Assembly: GCA_041621755.1 (NCBI GenBank)
Contig: JBFKAE010000086.1
Coordinates: 1 to 13,419, forward strand
Reading direction: 5' to 3'
DNA from: Sphingosinicella sp041621755
Lineage (GTDB): Bacteria > Pseudomonadota > Alphaproteobacteria > Sphingomonadales > Sphingomonadaceae
Length of the DNA stretch: 13,419 nucleotides
The translations under genes and the position numbers were made by a program. Under the pieces are notes generated by a model that was not told the origin of the DNA, ran no database searches, and saw only the letters and a program-made list of their open reading frames with translations. Below, in pieces: positions 7,037 to 13,033 of the stretch. How positions within the stretch are numbered: position 1 is the first letter of the stretch; each line of letters begins with the position of its first letter.

Positions 7037-8810
7037 AAACTTCCCTAAGTACGTGTCGACGGATTTTCATCGACGGCGTCATTTGTTCATTTTCAACCGT
7101 AAATGGGCCGTCGGCGAGAATCACGCGCCGGACCTTTTCGATCACCGATATCTGCGTGTTGACACGATCGACCGCCGCTGTCACCGCCCGTGAAAATTCG
7201 GGTAGCAATCGCAGGCTCGGCATATCGGTGGGATGACCCTTCGCGCGCGCCCATTCCATCGCCCATTCTGGGTCAGGCACGATAAGCCCGACAAGATGTG
7301 GCCGCTTGTCGCCAAAGACCATAGCTTGCAGAATTTCGTCCTGCAGTGTCAGCATGCCCTCGATGCGCTGCGGCGCGATCGTGTCGCCCTTGTCACTGAC
7401 AATAATATCCTTTTTACGGTCGGTGATAACAATATGACCGTCAGCGTCGACATGACCGACATCGCCCGTGTGCAGCCAGCCATCCTGAAGCGCGCGCGTG
7501 GTTTCGCGCTCGTTCTGCCAATAGCCGTGCATGACAAGTTCACCGCGCACGAGAATTTCGCCATCTTCGGCGATATTCACCTCGACGCCTTTCATCGGTC
7601 GTCCTACGCTGTGCATCTTCAACCCTGCCGAGGGGCGGTTACAGGAAACCACCGGTCCCGCTTCGGTCTGGCCATACCCCTGCAGCAGCGCCACATCGAG
7701 CGCGTAGAAAAAAATGCCGACCTCGGGGTTAAGCGGAGCGCCGCCTGCAACCATTGCTTTCAGCCGCCCGCCTAGCCGCGCCTGCACTTTCTTGCGAATG
7801 GTCCGATCGAGCAGAACATCAAGCGGCTTGTCGAATAGCGAGAGCTTTCCTGTTTCATAGCGCTTGCGGCCAAGTCGCAGCGCCTGTTCAAGCATCCAGC
7901 GCGCCGATGCGCCCTGCCGCTCAATCGCCTTTGTCATGCGTTGGCGTAACACTTCGAACAAGCGCGGTACGACGACCATGATCGTCGGGCGGGTTTCTTC
8001 GATATTCGCAGCGAGGCGTTCCAGACCTTCGGCATAATAGATCTCGCCGCCAAGCGCGATGGGCAGAAACTGACCCCCGGTATGTTCGTAAGCATGACCA
8101 AGCGGCAGGAAGGAGAGAAAAGTCTCTCGGCCGGTATGCGGGAAGTCATTGCCAAGAATGTCTTCGCAACCCGCCAGATTGCACAGGATCGCACCATGAT
8201 GCTGTTTGACGCCGCGCGGGCTACCGCCGGTACCGCTTGTGTAGATGACACAGGCAAGATCATCGCGCTGCATTGTTGCGGCTGCACGTACGCCCGCAAC
8301 ATCGGCGGGATGGTCGGCAAGCAACGTCTGCCAATCCTTGACCTCGACACCGCTCGATTGACCGACACGCAGGTGCTCCATACCGACAACAAGCTGACAG
8401 TCATTTGATCGATAGACGGCAGGGAGTAAGATTCTGGCCAGTTTCAGATTGGAAACGATTGCCGCCTTTGCCCCACTGTTTTCAAGAATGTGAAGATGAT
8501 CACGTTCTGTATTCGTAGTGTAGGCGGGCACGGTCACGGCGCCTGCCGCCATAATAGCAAGATCAGCGATGCACCATTCTGGCCGGTTCTCGCTGACCAG
8601 TATGACGCGGTCGCCCGCATTGATACCATTGGCTCTGAGCGCCGCGCTAAGGCTCGCCACCTGCCGCGCTGCTTCGGCCCAGCTGACCGATTGCCAAGCA
8701 CCGTTCGACTTGGCGTGCAGCATCGGCACGTCTCCGAGACGCTCAGCCTGATCGAAAAACATCTCAACGAGGTTGGACCATGTTTCTGCCGTCTTCATCT
8801 GAACGCTCAT
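7005..8810 (-). CDS. AMP-dependent synthetase/ligase, long-chain acyl-CoA synthetase-like
   Basis: A 601-residue enzyme of the ANL superfamily, FadD15-like in length and style, expected to activate a fatty acid to acyl-AMP and then acyl-CoA. Motifs are in order: the P-loop YTSGTGGSPRGV (190-201), with Gly for the more common second Thr; the A5 motif GYGQTEAGP (378-386); GWLHTGD (444-450), with the Asp that binds the ribose hydroxyls; the hinge TDRKKDIIV (463-471); and the C-terminal lysine region MTPSMKIRR (577-585), with Lys582 as the likely catalytic lysine. The protein lacks a signal peptide and is probably cytoplasmic or membrane associated. ATG at 8808-8810 follows GGGGAGA on the minus strand. 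It begins 26 bases after ggt ends and overlaps the DMT gene. Chain-length preference is unknown, and a non-fatty carboxylic acid substrate cannot be excluded. Confidence 0.9.
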   Translation of the reverse strand: MSVQMKTAETWSNLVEMFFDQAERLGDVPMLHAKSNGAWQSVSWAEAARQVASLSAALRANGINAGDRVILVSENRPEWCIADLAIMAAGAVTVPAYTTNTERDHLHILENSGAKAAIVSNLKLARILLPAVYRSNDCQLVVGMEHLRVGQSSGVEVKDWQTLLADHPADVAGVRAAATMQRDDLACVIYTSGTGGSPRGVKQHHGAILCNLAGCEDILGNDFPHTGRETFLSFLPLGHAYEHTGGQFLPIALGGEIYYAEGLERLAANIEETRPTIMVVVPRLFEVLRQRMTKAIERQGASARWMLEQALRLGRKRYETGKLSLFDKPLDVLLDRTIRKKVQARLGGRLKAMVAGGAPLNPEVGIFFYALDVALLQGYGQTEAGPVVSCNRPSAGLKMHSVGRPMKGVEVNIAEDGEILVRGELVMHGYWQNERETTRALQDGWLHTGDVGHVDADGHIVITDRKKDIIVSDKGDTIAPQRIEGMLTLQDEILQAMVFGDKRPHLVGLIVPDPEWAMEWARAKGHPTDMPSLRLLPEFSRAVTAAVDRVNTQISVIEKVRRVILADGPFTVENEQMTPSMKIRRHVLREVYGERLIALYK

Positions 8811-8836
8811 GTCTCTCCCCTAAACACTACGCTTGA

Positions 8837-10561
8837 TCAAAGGCCTGCAACGCCACCTTCGCTACGGGGATCGGCCCCGCCAATCCATTTTTGACCACGC
8901 CGCTCAATGCCGTTCGCTTTCAGAGGCAGGCTTGCCGGGCTGACAGCATGGCCTTTAGCCTCAAACGCCGGGACGAGCGCTTCAAGCGTGCTCCCTGCTT
9001 CGATCACCATTCTGTTGCCGACAGCATAAATTTGCGGCAACGCAATCGCCTCGCCCACCGTCATATCCCAGTCGAGCACGCCGATAATCGCCTTTGCCAC
9101 CTGCGCGATAATCGTCGATCCGCCCGCAGCGCCGATCGCCATCACAACCCTGCCGTCCCGGTCATAAACAATCGTTGGCGCCATTGAACTGCGCGGGCGT
9201 TTTCTGGGTGCAATGGCATTTGCCACAGGTTTGCCATCGATTTCAGGCGCAAAGGAAAAATCGGTCAGCTCGTTGTTGAGATAAAAGCCGTTCACCGTCA
9301 GGCCACTGCCCCACAGCCCCTCGATGGTCGATGTATAGCTGGCAATGTCGCCTGCGCGATCAGCAATCGCAAAATGCGACGTCGAAGGCACTTCGCCATC
9401 GGCGGCTGCCGTCACTTCGCGCGCGCCCGGAGGCGTTCCGGCAGCAACCGAAACTGCGGCCTTTGCCGGATCGATCAACGCGCCGCGCGCCGTTAAATAG
9501 GCCGCATCGACCATGCCTTCTGTCGGCACATCGACAAAATCAGGATCTCCAATATAGGCCTCGCGGTCAGCATAAGCGAGCCGCATGCTTTCTGCGATCA
9601 GATGCCAGCTTTGCGCATTTTTGGGTCCAAGAGCCGTCAGATCGAACCGTTCCAACAGCTTTAATATGGCAAGCACGGTGGTGCCGCCCGACGATGGCGG
9701 CGCCATGCCACACACCCGCCATTGGCGATAATCCGTGCAAACAGGCGCGCGCCATTTGACGCTGTAATCGGCAAGGTCGCCCGTCGTCATGCGCTGGGGG
9801 TTGCGTGCGGCGGTCGCGACCGTATTGACGAATTTCGATGCATCCGGCCCATTATAAAAAATGTCCGCTCCGCCCTTTGCAATGCGTTCAAGAAAGTCGG
9901 CCAGTGCCAGATTTCTGACCATCTCTCCTGCAAGCTTTGGCGTATCGTCCGCATAGAAAAAAGTCGCCTTTGCCCACGACGTCATACCCGCATGATCCGG
10001 GCGATTGACCAGCATGCGATGCAGACGCGGCGTCACCTCGAACCCCTCACGCGCGTAGCGAATCGCAGGCGCGAATAATTGTACCCAAGGCAATTTCCCA
10101 AACCGCTTGTGCGCAGCTTCGGCCAGACGGATATTGCCGGGAACGCCGACGCTTTTGCCACCGGGGACCGCATCGCGAAAACGCATCGGCTCGCGGGTAC
10201 TATAGAGAAACATGTCAGGGCTTGCCGCTTTCGGCGCCTTTTCACGACCATCTATGGTATAAAGTTTACCACTTTCGGCATCATGATAGAGCAGGAACCC
10301 CCCACCCCCGATACCCGAACTTTGCGGTTCGACCACGGTCAGTGCCAGCATCACAGCAATTGCAGCATCGGCCGCGCTGCCACCTGCGGCAAGAATTTCC
10401 TTGCCAGCTTCTGCGGCAAGCGGATGCGCCGCCGAGGTCAACGCCTCATAAGCGCCAAGATCCTCGGCAATAACGGGCGATGCATTCAGTTCCGAATGCG
10501 ACGGCACGGCAGCGCAGCCGACAAGGCCCAAAAATGCCAATGCAAAACTCTGACGTATCAT
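8837..10561 (-). CDS. ggt: Gamma-glutamyltransferase, probable lipoprotein
   Basis: A 574-residue Ntn-hydrolase precursor that cleaves and transfers gamma-glutamyl groups from glutathione and related peptides. It should self-process before Thr394 in PSTSHF (392-397), giving a large subunit of about 393 and a small one of about 181 residues. Substrate residues are recognisable: Arg106 in DGREKAP (104-110), the NNELTDF segment (429-435), SSM (458-460) and the oxyanion Gly pair in AAGGS (478-482). The N-terminus is a short signal peptide ending in LVGC with Cys16, a good lipobox, so the enzyme is probably lipid anchored in the periplasm rather than soluble as in E. coli. ATG 10559-10561 has AGGGAAA eight bases upstream. 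It is the first gene of a likely operon with the ligase and the DMT transporter. Confidence 0.94.
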   Translation of the reverse strand: MIRQSFALAFLGLVGCAAVPSHSELNASPVIAEDLGAYEALTSAAHPLAAEAGKEILAAGGSAADAAIAVMLALTVVEPQSSGIGGGGFLLYHDAESGKLYTIDGREKAPKAASPDMFLYSTREPMRFRDAVPGGKSVGVPGNIRLAEAAHKRFGKLPWVQLFAPAIRYAREGFEVTPRLHRMLVNRPDHAGMTSWAKATFFYADDTPKLAGEMVRNLALADFLERIAKGGADIFYNGPDASKFVNTVATAARNPQRMTTGDLADYSVKWRAPVCTDYRQWRVCGMAPPSSGGTTVLAILKLLERFDLTALGPKNAQSWHLIAESMRLAYADREAYIGDPDFVDVPTEGMVDAAYLTARGALIDPAKAAVSVAAGTPPGAREVTAAADGEVPSTSHFAIADRAGDIASYTSTIEGLWGSGLTVNGFYLNNELTDFSFAPEIDGKPVANAIAPRKRPRSSMAPTIVYDRDGRVVMAIGAAGGSTIIAQVAKAIIGVLDWDMTVGEAIALPQIYAVGNRMVIEAGSTLEALVPAFEAKGHAVSPASLPLKANGIERRGQKWIGGADPRSEGGVAGL

Positions 10562-10590
10562 GGAGCGTATTTCCCTATCAGACCGGTATA

Positions 10591-10620
10591 ATCATAGGCG
10601 TTGCCGGAACAATGCCGCAA
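10591..10620 (-). promoter_or_regulatory. Candidate sigma-70 type promoter of ggt
   Basis: On the minus strand TTGCGG (10615-10620) and TATGAT (10591-10596) are separated by 18 bases. The -10 element matches the consensus at five of six positions, the -35 at three. Transcription would start near 10584, giving a leader of about 20 bases that contains the ggt ribosome binding site. No hairpin terminator for pyrD is seen in the 109-base gap, so read-through from pyrD into ggt is also possible. Confidence 0.4.
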
Positions 10621-10670
10621 TGCCCGATGATCCGATTATGATAGAAGACGAAAACGCGGTGTAATCTGCC

Positions 10671-11723
10671 TCATTTATCAGCGCCTACGGCCTGATAGAG
10701 CTTTTCAAAGCCATCAGCCTTCAAATGCGCGGCAATACCGGTCTTGATATCCTGCACCAGTTGTGGGCCTTTGTAGACAAGCCCGGTATAGAGCTGGACG
10801 AGGCTCGCTCCAGCGCGAATCTTCGCATAGGCATCATCGGCACTCGCTATACCGCCAACACCGATCAGTGGCACAGAACCGACGGTGGCCTGCCAGAAAG
10901 CGCGCAAGACCTCGGTCGAGCGCGGCATAATGGGACGCCCCGACAGCCCGCCGTCCTGCGCGGCGTTTTTACTTTGCAGCGCCTCAGATCGGGTGATCGT
11001 CGTATTCGACACGATCAGACCGTCAATACCCGCAGAAACCACCGAAACGGCGATATCTGAAATATCCGCATCGGTTACATCGGGTGCAATTTTCAAAAAC
11101 AATGGCGTCTTGCGAACCCCGCGTGCCGCAACAACACGATTTAAAAGTTCGTCGAGCGCATCTTTCGATTGCAGTGTGCGTAGCCCCGGCGTGTTCGGCG
11201 AGGAAATATTGAGGCTGATATAGTCGGCAAAGGGCGCAGCCTCGACAACACCCGCTACATAATCGCCAATGCGGTCACGCGTGTCCTTGTTCGCCCCGAT
11301 ATTGATGCCGACAACACCGCGTGGGCCACGGTTCCAGGCCCGCTCGCGAAGCCTGTGCATGGCAGTTTCGAGACCTTGATTGTTGAAACCCAGGCGGTTG
11401 ATAATCGCCTCGTCTTCGGTCAGCCGGTACATGCGTGGTCGGGGATTACCGGTTTGCGCGCGCGGCGTCACCGTTCCTGCCTCTACAAAACCGAAACCCA
11501 TCCGCAGCAACGGATCCATGACCTCGGCATTCTTGTCGAAACCCGCAGCCATACCGACCGGATTCAAAAAGCGCAGACCCGCCACCTTTATTTTCAGGCT
11601 CGGCGGATCTTCAGGCGCACGCGGATGCAATCCTGCCTTTAGCAGGCGAAGGGTCAGGCCGTGCGCGACCTCGGCGTCAAGCCTGAAAAGGAGCGGGCGA
11701 ATAAACCCGTATGGAATCTGCAT
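10671..11723 (-). CDS. pyrD: Dihydroorotate dehydrogenase (quinone), class 2
   Basis: A 350-residue FMN enzyme that oxidises dihydroorotate to orotate with quinone as acceptor, the fourth step of pyrimidine synthesis, bound to the inner face of the cytoplasmic membrane. The N-terminal helices (about 1-30), with the family segment AEVAHGLTLRLLK, identify class 2. Other landmarks are NPVGMAAGFDKNAE (54-67), with the FMN-contacting lysine; NRLGFNNQG (109-117); the active-site loop NISSPNTPGLRTLQ (172-185), where Ser175 is the expected base; KIAPD (211-215); SNTT (239-242); and the phosphate-binding GVGGI (288-292) and LYTG (311-314). Length is standard. ATG at 11721-11723 has only a modest AAGGCG ribosome site; another ATG four bases upstream is out of frame. 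It is divergent from the 403-base gene-free interval. Confidence 0.96.
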   Translation of the reverse strand: MQIPYGFIRPLLFRLDAEVAHGLTLRLLKAGLHPRAPEDPPSLKIKVAGLRFLNPVGMAAGFDKNAEVMDPLLRMGFGFVEAGTVTPRAQTGNPRPRMYRLTEDEAIINRLGFNNQGLETAMHRLRERAWNRGPRGVVGINIGANKDTRDRIGDYVAGVVEAAPFADYISLNISSPNTPGLRTLQSKDALDELLNRVVAARGVRKTPLFLKIAPDVTDADISDIAVSVVSAGIDGLIVSNTTITRSEALQSKNAAQDGGLSGRPIMPRSTEVLRAFWQATVGSVPLIGVGGIASADDAYAKIRAGASLVQLYTGLVYKGPQLVQDIKTGIAAHLKADGFEKLYQAVGADK

Positions 11724-11826
11724 GCATGTGCGCCTTAGCCCATGTTCGGGTCGCTGGTCAAAGCCTGTAATATCCGCAATCGATCAGAATGAGAGAAAGG
11801 GAGTCAGCACACGCGAGACACTTTTG

Positions 11827-11878
11827 TCACGGTAGCGATTCAAATCGGCTAAATGTCGATTTCGTACAATTCACGGTA
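11827..11878. repeat. Direct repeat TCACGGTA, two copies 44 bases apart
   Basis: TCACGGTA occurs at 11827-11834 and again at 11871-11878. The second copy is the left arm of a dyad CACGGT/ACCGTG (11872-11877 with 11885-11890, 7-base loop). Between them lie three copies of a CGATT-type block in alternating orientation (CGATT, AATCG, CGATT). The spacing is close to four helical turns, which would suit a dimeric or looping regulator, but no known operator is recognised. Confidence 0.4.
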
Positions 11879-12013
11879 ACAATCACCGTGTAACTGTCGA
11901 CCCGCGACTCAAGGGTTCGTCCTTCCTGCCCCGGTACCCAGCAGGCTGGTGCAGGACACGACCCTCACTTGTCAAAGGCCCGGTAGCTCATTGAACTGCC
12001 GGGCCTCTTTTTT
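11871..12013 (+). ncRNA. Candidate structured small RNA or regulatory leader ending in an intrinsic terminator
   Basis: There is no + strand gene upstream of the strong terminator at 11976-12013, so whatever transcript it ends is not a recognised mRNA. Directly before it the sequence folds well on paper. CACGGT/ACCGTG (11872-11890) and GTCG/CGAC (11896-11908) are followed by a long stem in which GGGT (11913-11916) pairs ACCC (11961-11964), CGT (11918-11920) pairs ACG (11958-11960), CCTGC (11925-11929) pairs GCAGG (11951-11955), and CCAG (11938-11941) pairs CTGG (11946-11949) as an inner hairpin. A possible -10 box TACAAT lies at 11865-11870 without a good -35; it would give an RNA of about 137 bases, losing the first hairpin arm. 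I do not recognise a known family. It may be a free small RNA, or the leader of the AraC-type gene 114 bases downstream. Confidence 0.45.
11976..12013 (+). terminator. Strong rho-independent terminator
   Basis: AGGCCCGGTAG (11976-11986) pairs with CTGCCGGGCCT (11996-12006) over 11 base pairs with one G-T wobble and a 9-base loop, followed at once by a six-T run (12008-12013). On the opposite strand the hairpin is not followed by a T run, so the direction is +. It stands 113 bases before the AraC-type start codon and has no coding gene in front of it. Confidence 0.88.
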
Positions 12014-12020
12014 ATTGCGA

Positions 12021-12056
12021 CGGCGAAATGACGCACAAGGCGTCACCATCTCGCCG
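12021..12056 (+). repeat. Two-tier hairpin in the AraC-type leader
   Basis: CGGCGA (12021-12026) is complementary to TCGCCG (12051-12056), and inside it TGACGC (12029-12034) is complementary to GCGTCA (12040-12045) around a 5-base loop, with small internal loops between the two stems. No T run follows, so it is not a terminator. It could be a 5' leader structure or a regulator binding site. Confidence 0.5.
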
Positions 12057-12095
12057 ACTCGAAATATTTCCGCTATTGTTCGCCTCAAATCCCGT

Positions 12096-12107
12096 GTCGA
12101 TATCGAC
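12096..12107. promoter_or_regulatory. 12-base perfect palindrome before the AraC-type ribosome site
   Basis: GTCGATATCGAC is self-complementary over its full length and ends four bases before the ribosome binding site at 12111. Its position would suit an operator for autoregulation or a block on translation; its binding protein is unknown and a chance palindrome is possible. Confidence 0.35.
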
Positions 12108-12110
12108 CAA

Positions 12111-12117
12111 GGGGGAG
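12111..12117 (+). promoter_or_regulatory. Ribosome binding site fixing the AraC-type start
   Basis: GGGGGAG lies nine bases before the ATG at 12127. It decides that start over the ATG at 12028, which falls inside the hairpin at 12021-12056 and lacks a ribosome site. Confidence 0.75.
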
Positions 12118-12126
12118 TCGCGACAA

Positions 12127-12966
12127 ATGTTTTCAATGCGATATTATTCGCCTGCGGTGCATTTGCAGCCGTTTTTGTCGAGCTATTATATTTTCGATTT
12201 TCCCGGCACGGTCCACGATGTCATGCGTGCCGAATTGCCAAATGTGCGCTTCCTCTTGAATGGCAAAGCGACATTATCCTGGGCAGACGGAGCACCACGT
12301 CCAGGACCGGACGCTTCAATCTTCGGTGCGCGGTGCCAACCGCTTGGTCTCGTCTGCAAGGGTCCGGGCAAAATTTTCGGCGCCGGAATCATGCCACTTG
12401 GCTGGGCAAAATTTTTCGGTTTTGACGCGCATGAACTTGCCGACCAAATGGTGCCGCTTGAAGATATTGCTGGCCCGGTGGCGACGATGACACTCGACCG
12501 GATGCGCGAGCATCCGTCCGACATCGAACTTGTTGCGGCCGCTGACGCGTTTTTTAACGAACTTGCCGGACGCTACCGCTTGGACAATGACTGGTTTGGC
12601 CCGATGGTGGAGGACTGGCTCGTCGATGGTGGCAGCAATATTGACGCACTGATCGATCAGGTTGACCTGTCCGCACGACAGGTTGAACGCCTTTGCAGGC
12701 GCTATTATGGCGCACCGCCAAAACTGCTCCTGCGTAAATATCGCGCCTTGCGGTCCGCCGTCCGCTTCAGCATCGACCCCGAGACAAGCTGGATGGATGC
12801 GGCCGGTAACGATTATTACGATCAATCACATTTTATACGGGAATTCAAAAGCTTTATAGGAATGACGCCCCGGCAATTTGCCTTACAGGGCGCCGCGGTG
12901 ATGAACCACTCCATCCGCCTGCGCCGGACGCTGCCAACGCTGCCGAGACTGTCACTCGTCAGCTGA
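12127..12966 (+). CDS. AraC-family transcriptional regulator
   Basis: A 279-residue DNA-binding regulator. The N-terminal part begins with YYSPAVHLQPFLSSYYIFD (about 6-24) and continues with an LPNVRFLLNG strand and a KIFGAGIMPLGWAKFFG segment (82-98). This is the style of the small-molecule-sensing or protein-interaction domain found in a group of AraC proteins common in sphingomonads. The C-terminal domain has the two AraC helix-turn-helix units: NIDALIDQVDLSARQVERL (171-189), and a second unit ending in YYDQSHFIREFKSFIGMTPRQF (230-251), the family signature. The start at 12127 is preferred because of its ribosome site and because the domain begins right after it; the frame is open upstream to an ATG at 12028. 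It lies downstream of a terminator and several dyads that may control it. Its targets are unknown. The gene ends 67 bases before the Rrf2 gene on the same strand. Confidence 0.88.
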   Translation: MFSMRYYSPAVHLQPFLSSYYIFDFPGTVHDVMRAELPNVRFLLNGKATLSWADGAPRPGPDASIFGARCQPLGLVCKGPGKIFGAGIMPLGWAKFFGFDAHELADQMVPLEDIAGPVATMTLDRMREHPSDIELVAAADAFFNELAGRYRLDNDWFGPMVEDWLVDGGSNIDALIDQVDLSARQVERLCRRYYGAPPKLLLRKYRALRSAVRFSIDPETSWMDAAGNDYYDQSHFIREFKSFIGMTPRQFALQGAAVMNHSIRLRRTLPTLPRLSLVS

Positions 12967-13000
12967 ATACTTGACTTTTTTTGGTCGCATCCCACATAAG
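12967..13000 (+). promoter_or_regulatory. Candidate promoter with overlapping IscR-like half site, for the Rrf2 gene
   Basis: TTGACT (12971-12976) and CATAAG (12995-13000) are spaced 18 bases apart, a fair sigma-70 promoter. The -35 box is embedded in ATACTTGACT (12967-12976), which fits all ten positions of the left half of the E. coli IscR type 1 site (ATASYYGACT, recalled). A partial right half, GGTCGCAT, follows at 12983-12990, one base further out than the canonical spacing. Binding by the Rrf2 protein encoded next would cover the -35 box and repress. Confidence 0.45.
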
Positions 13001-13033
13001 TCATACCGATTTACTCTGATTTAACGGAACGCG

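Larger units (their letters stand above)
11724..12126. other. 403-base gene-free interval between divergent pyrD and araC-type gene
   Basis: No convincing protein gene is present on either strand; the open frames here have no recognisable family features and no good ribosome sites. The first 100 bases are the pyrD leader/promoter area, in which I see no clear promoter. From about 11827 the interval holds a direct repeat, several dyads, a long hairpin (11913-11964), a strong + strand terminator (11976-12013), another hairpin (12021-12056) and a 12-base palindrome (12096-12107) just before the araC-type ribosome site. These are listed separately. Confidence 0.8.

Noticed and set aside
11976..11995. 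tRNA-like string GGTAGCTCA within the terminator
   Set aside because: It resembles a tRNA D-arm by eye, but no acceptor stem, anticodon arm or T-arm can be built around it.
12028..12126. Longer form of the AraC-type protein starting at ATG 12028, adding 33 residues
   Set aside because: No ribosome site, the added segment covers a hairpin and a palindrome and has no domain-like sequence, whereas ATG 12127 has GGGGGAG at the right distance.
11949..12425. 158-residue open frame on the + strand across the terminator and the start of the AraC gene
   Set aside because: It spans a strong terminator, has no ribosome site and no recognisable protein features; most of it is an alternative frame of the regulator.
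12958..12983. GTCA/TGAC dyad followed by seven T, as an AraC-gene terminator
   Set aside because: Only a four-base, AT-containing stem with a ten-base loop; the T run is better explained as part of the Rrf2 promoter/operator.
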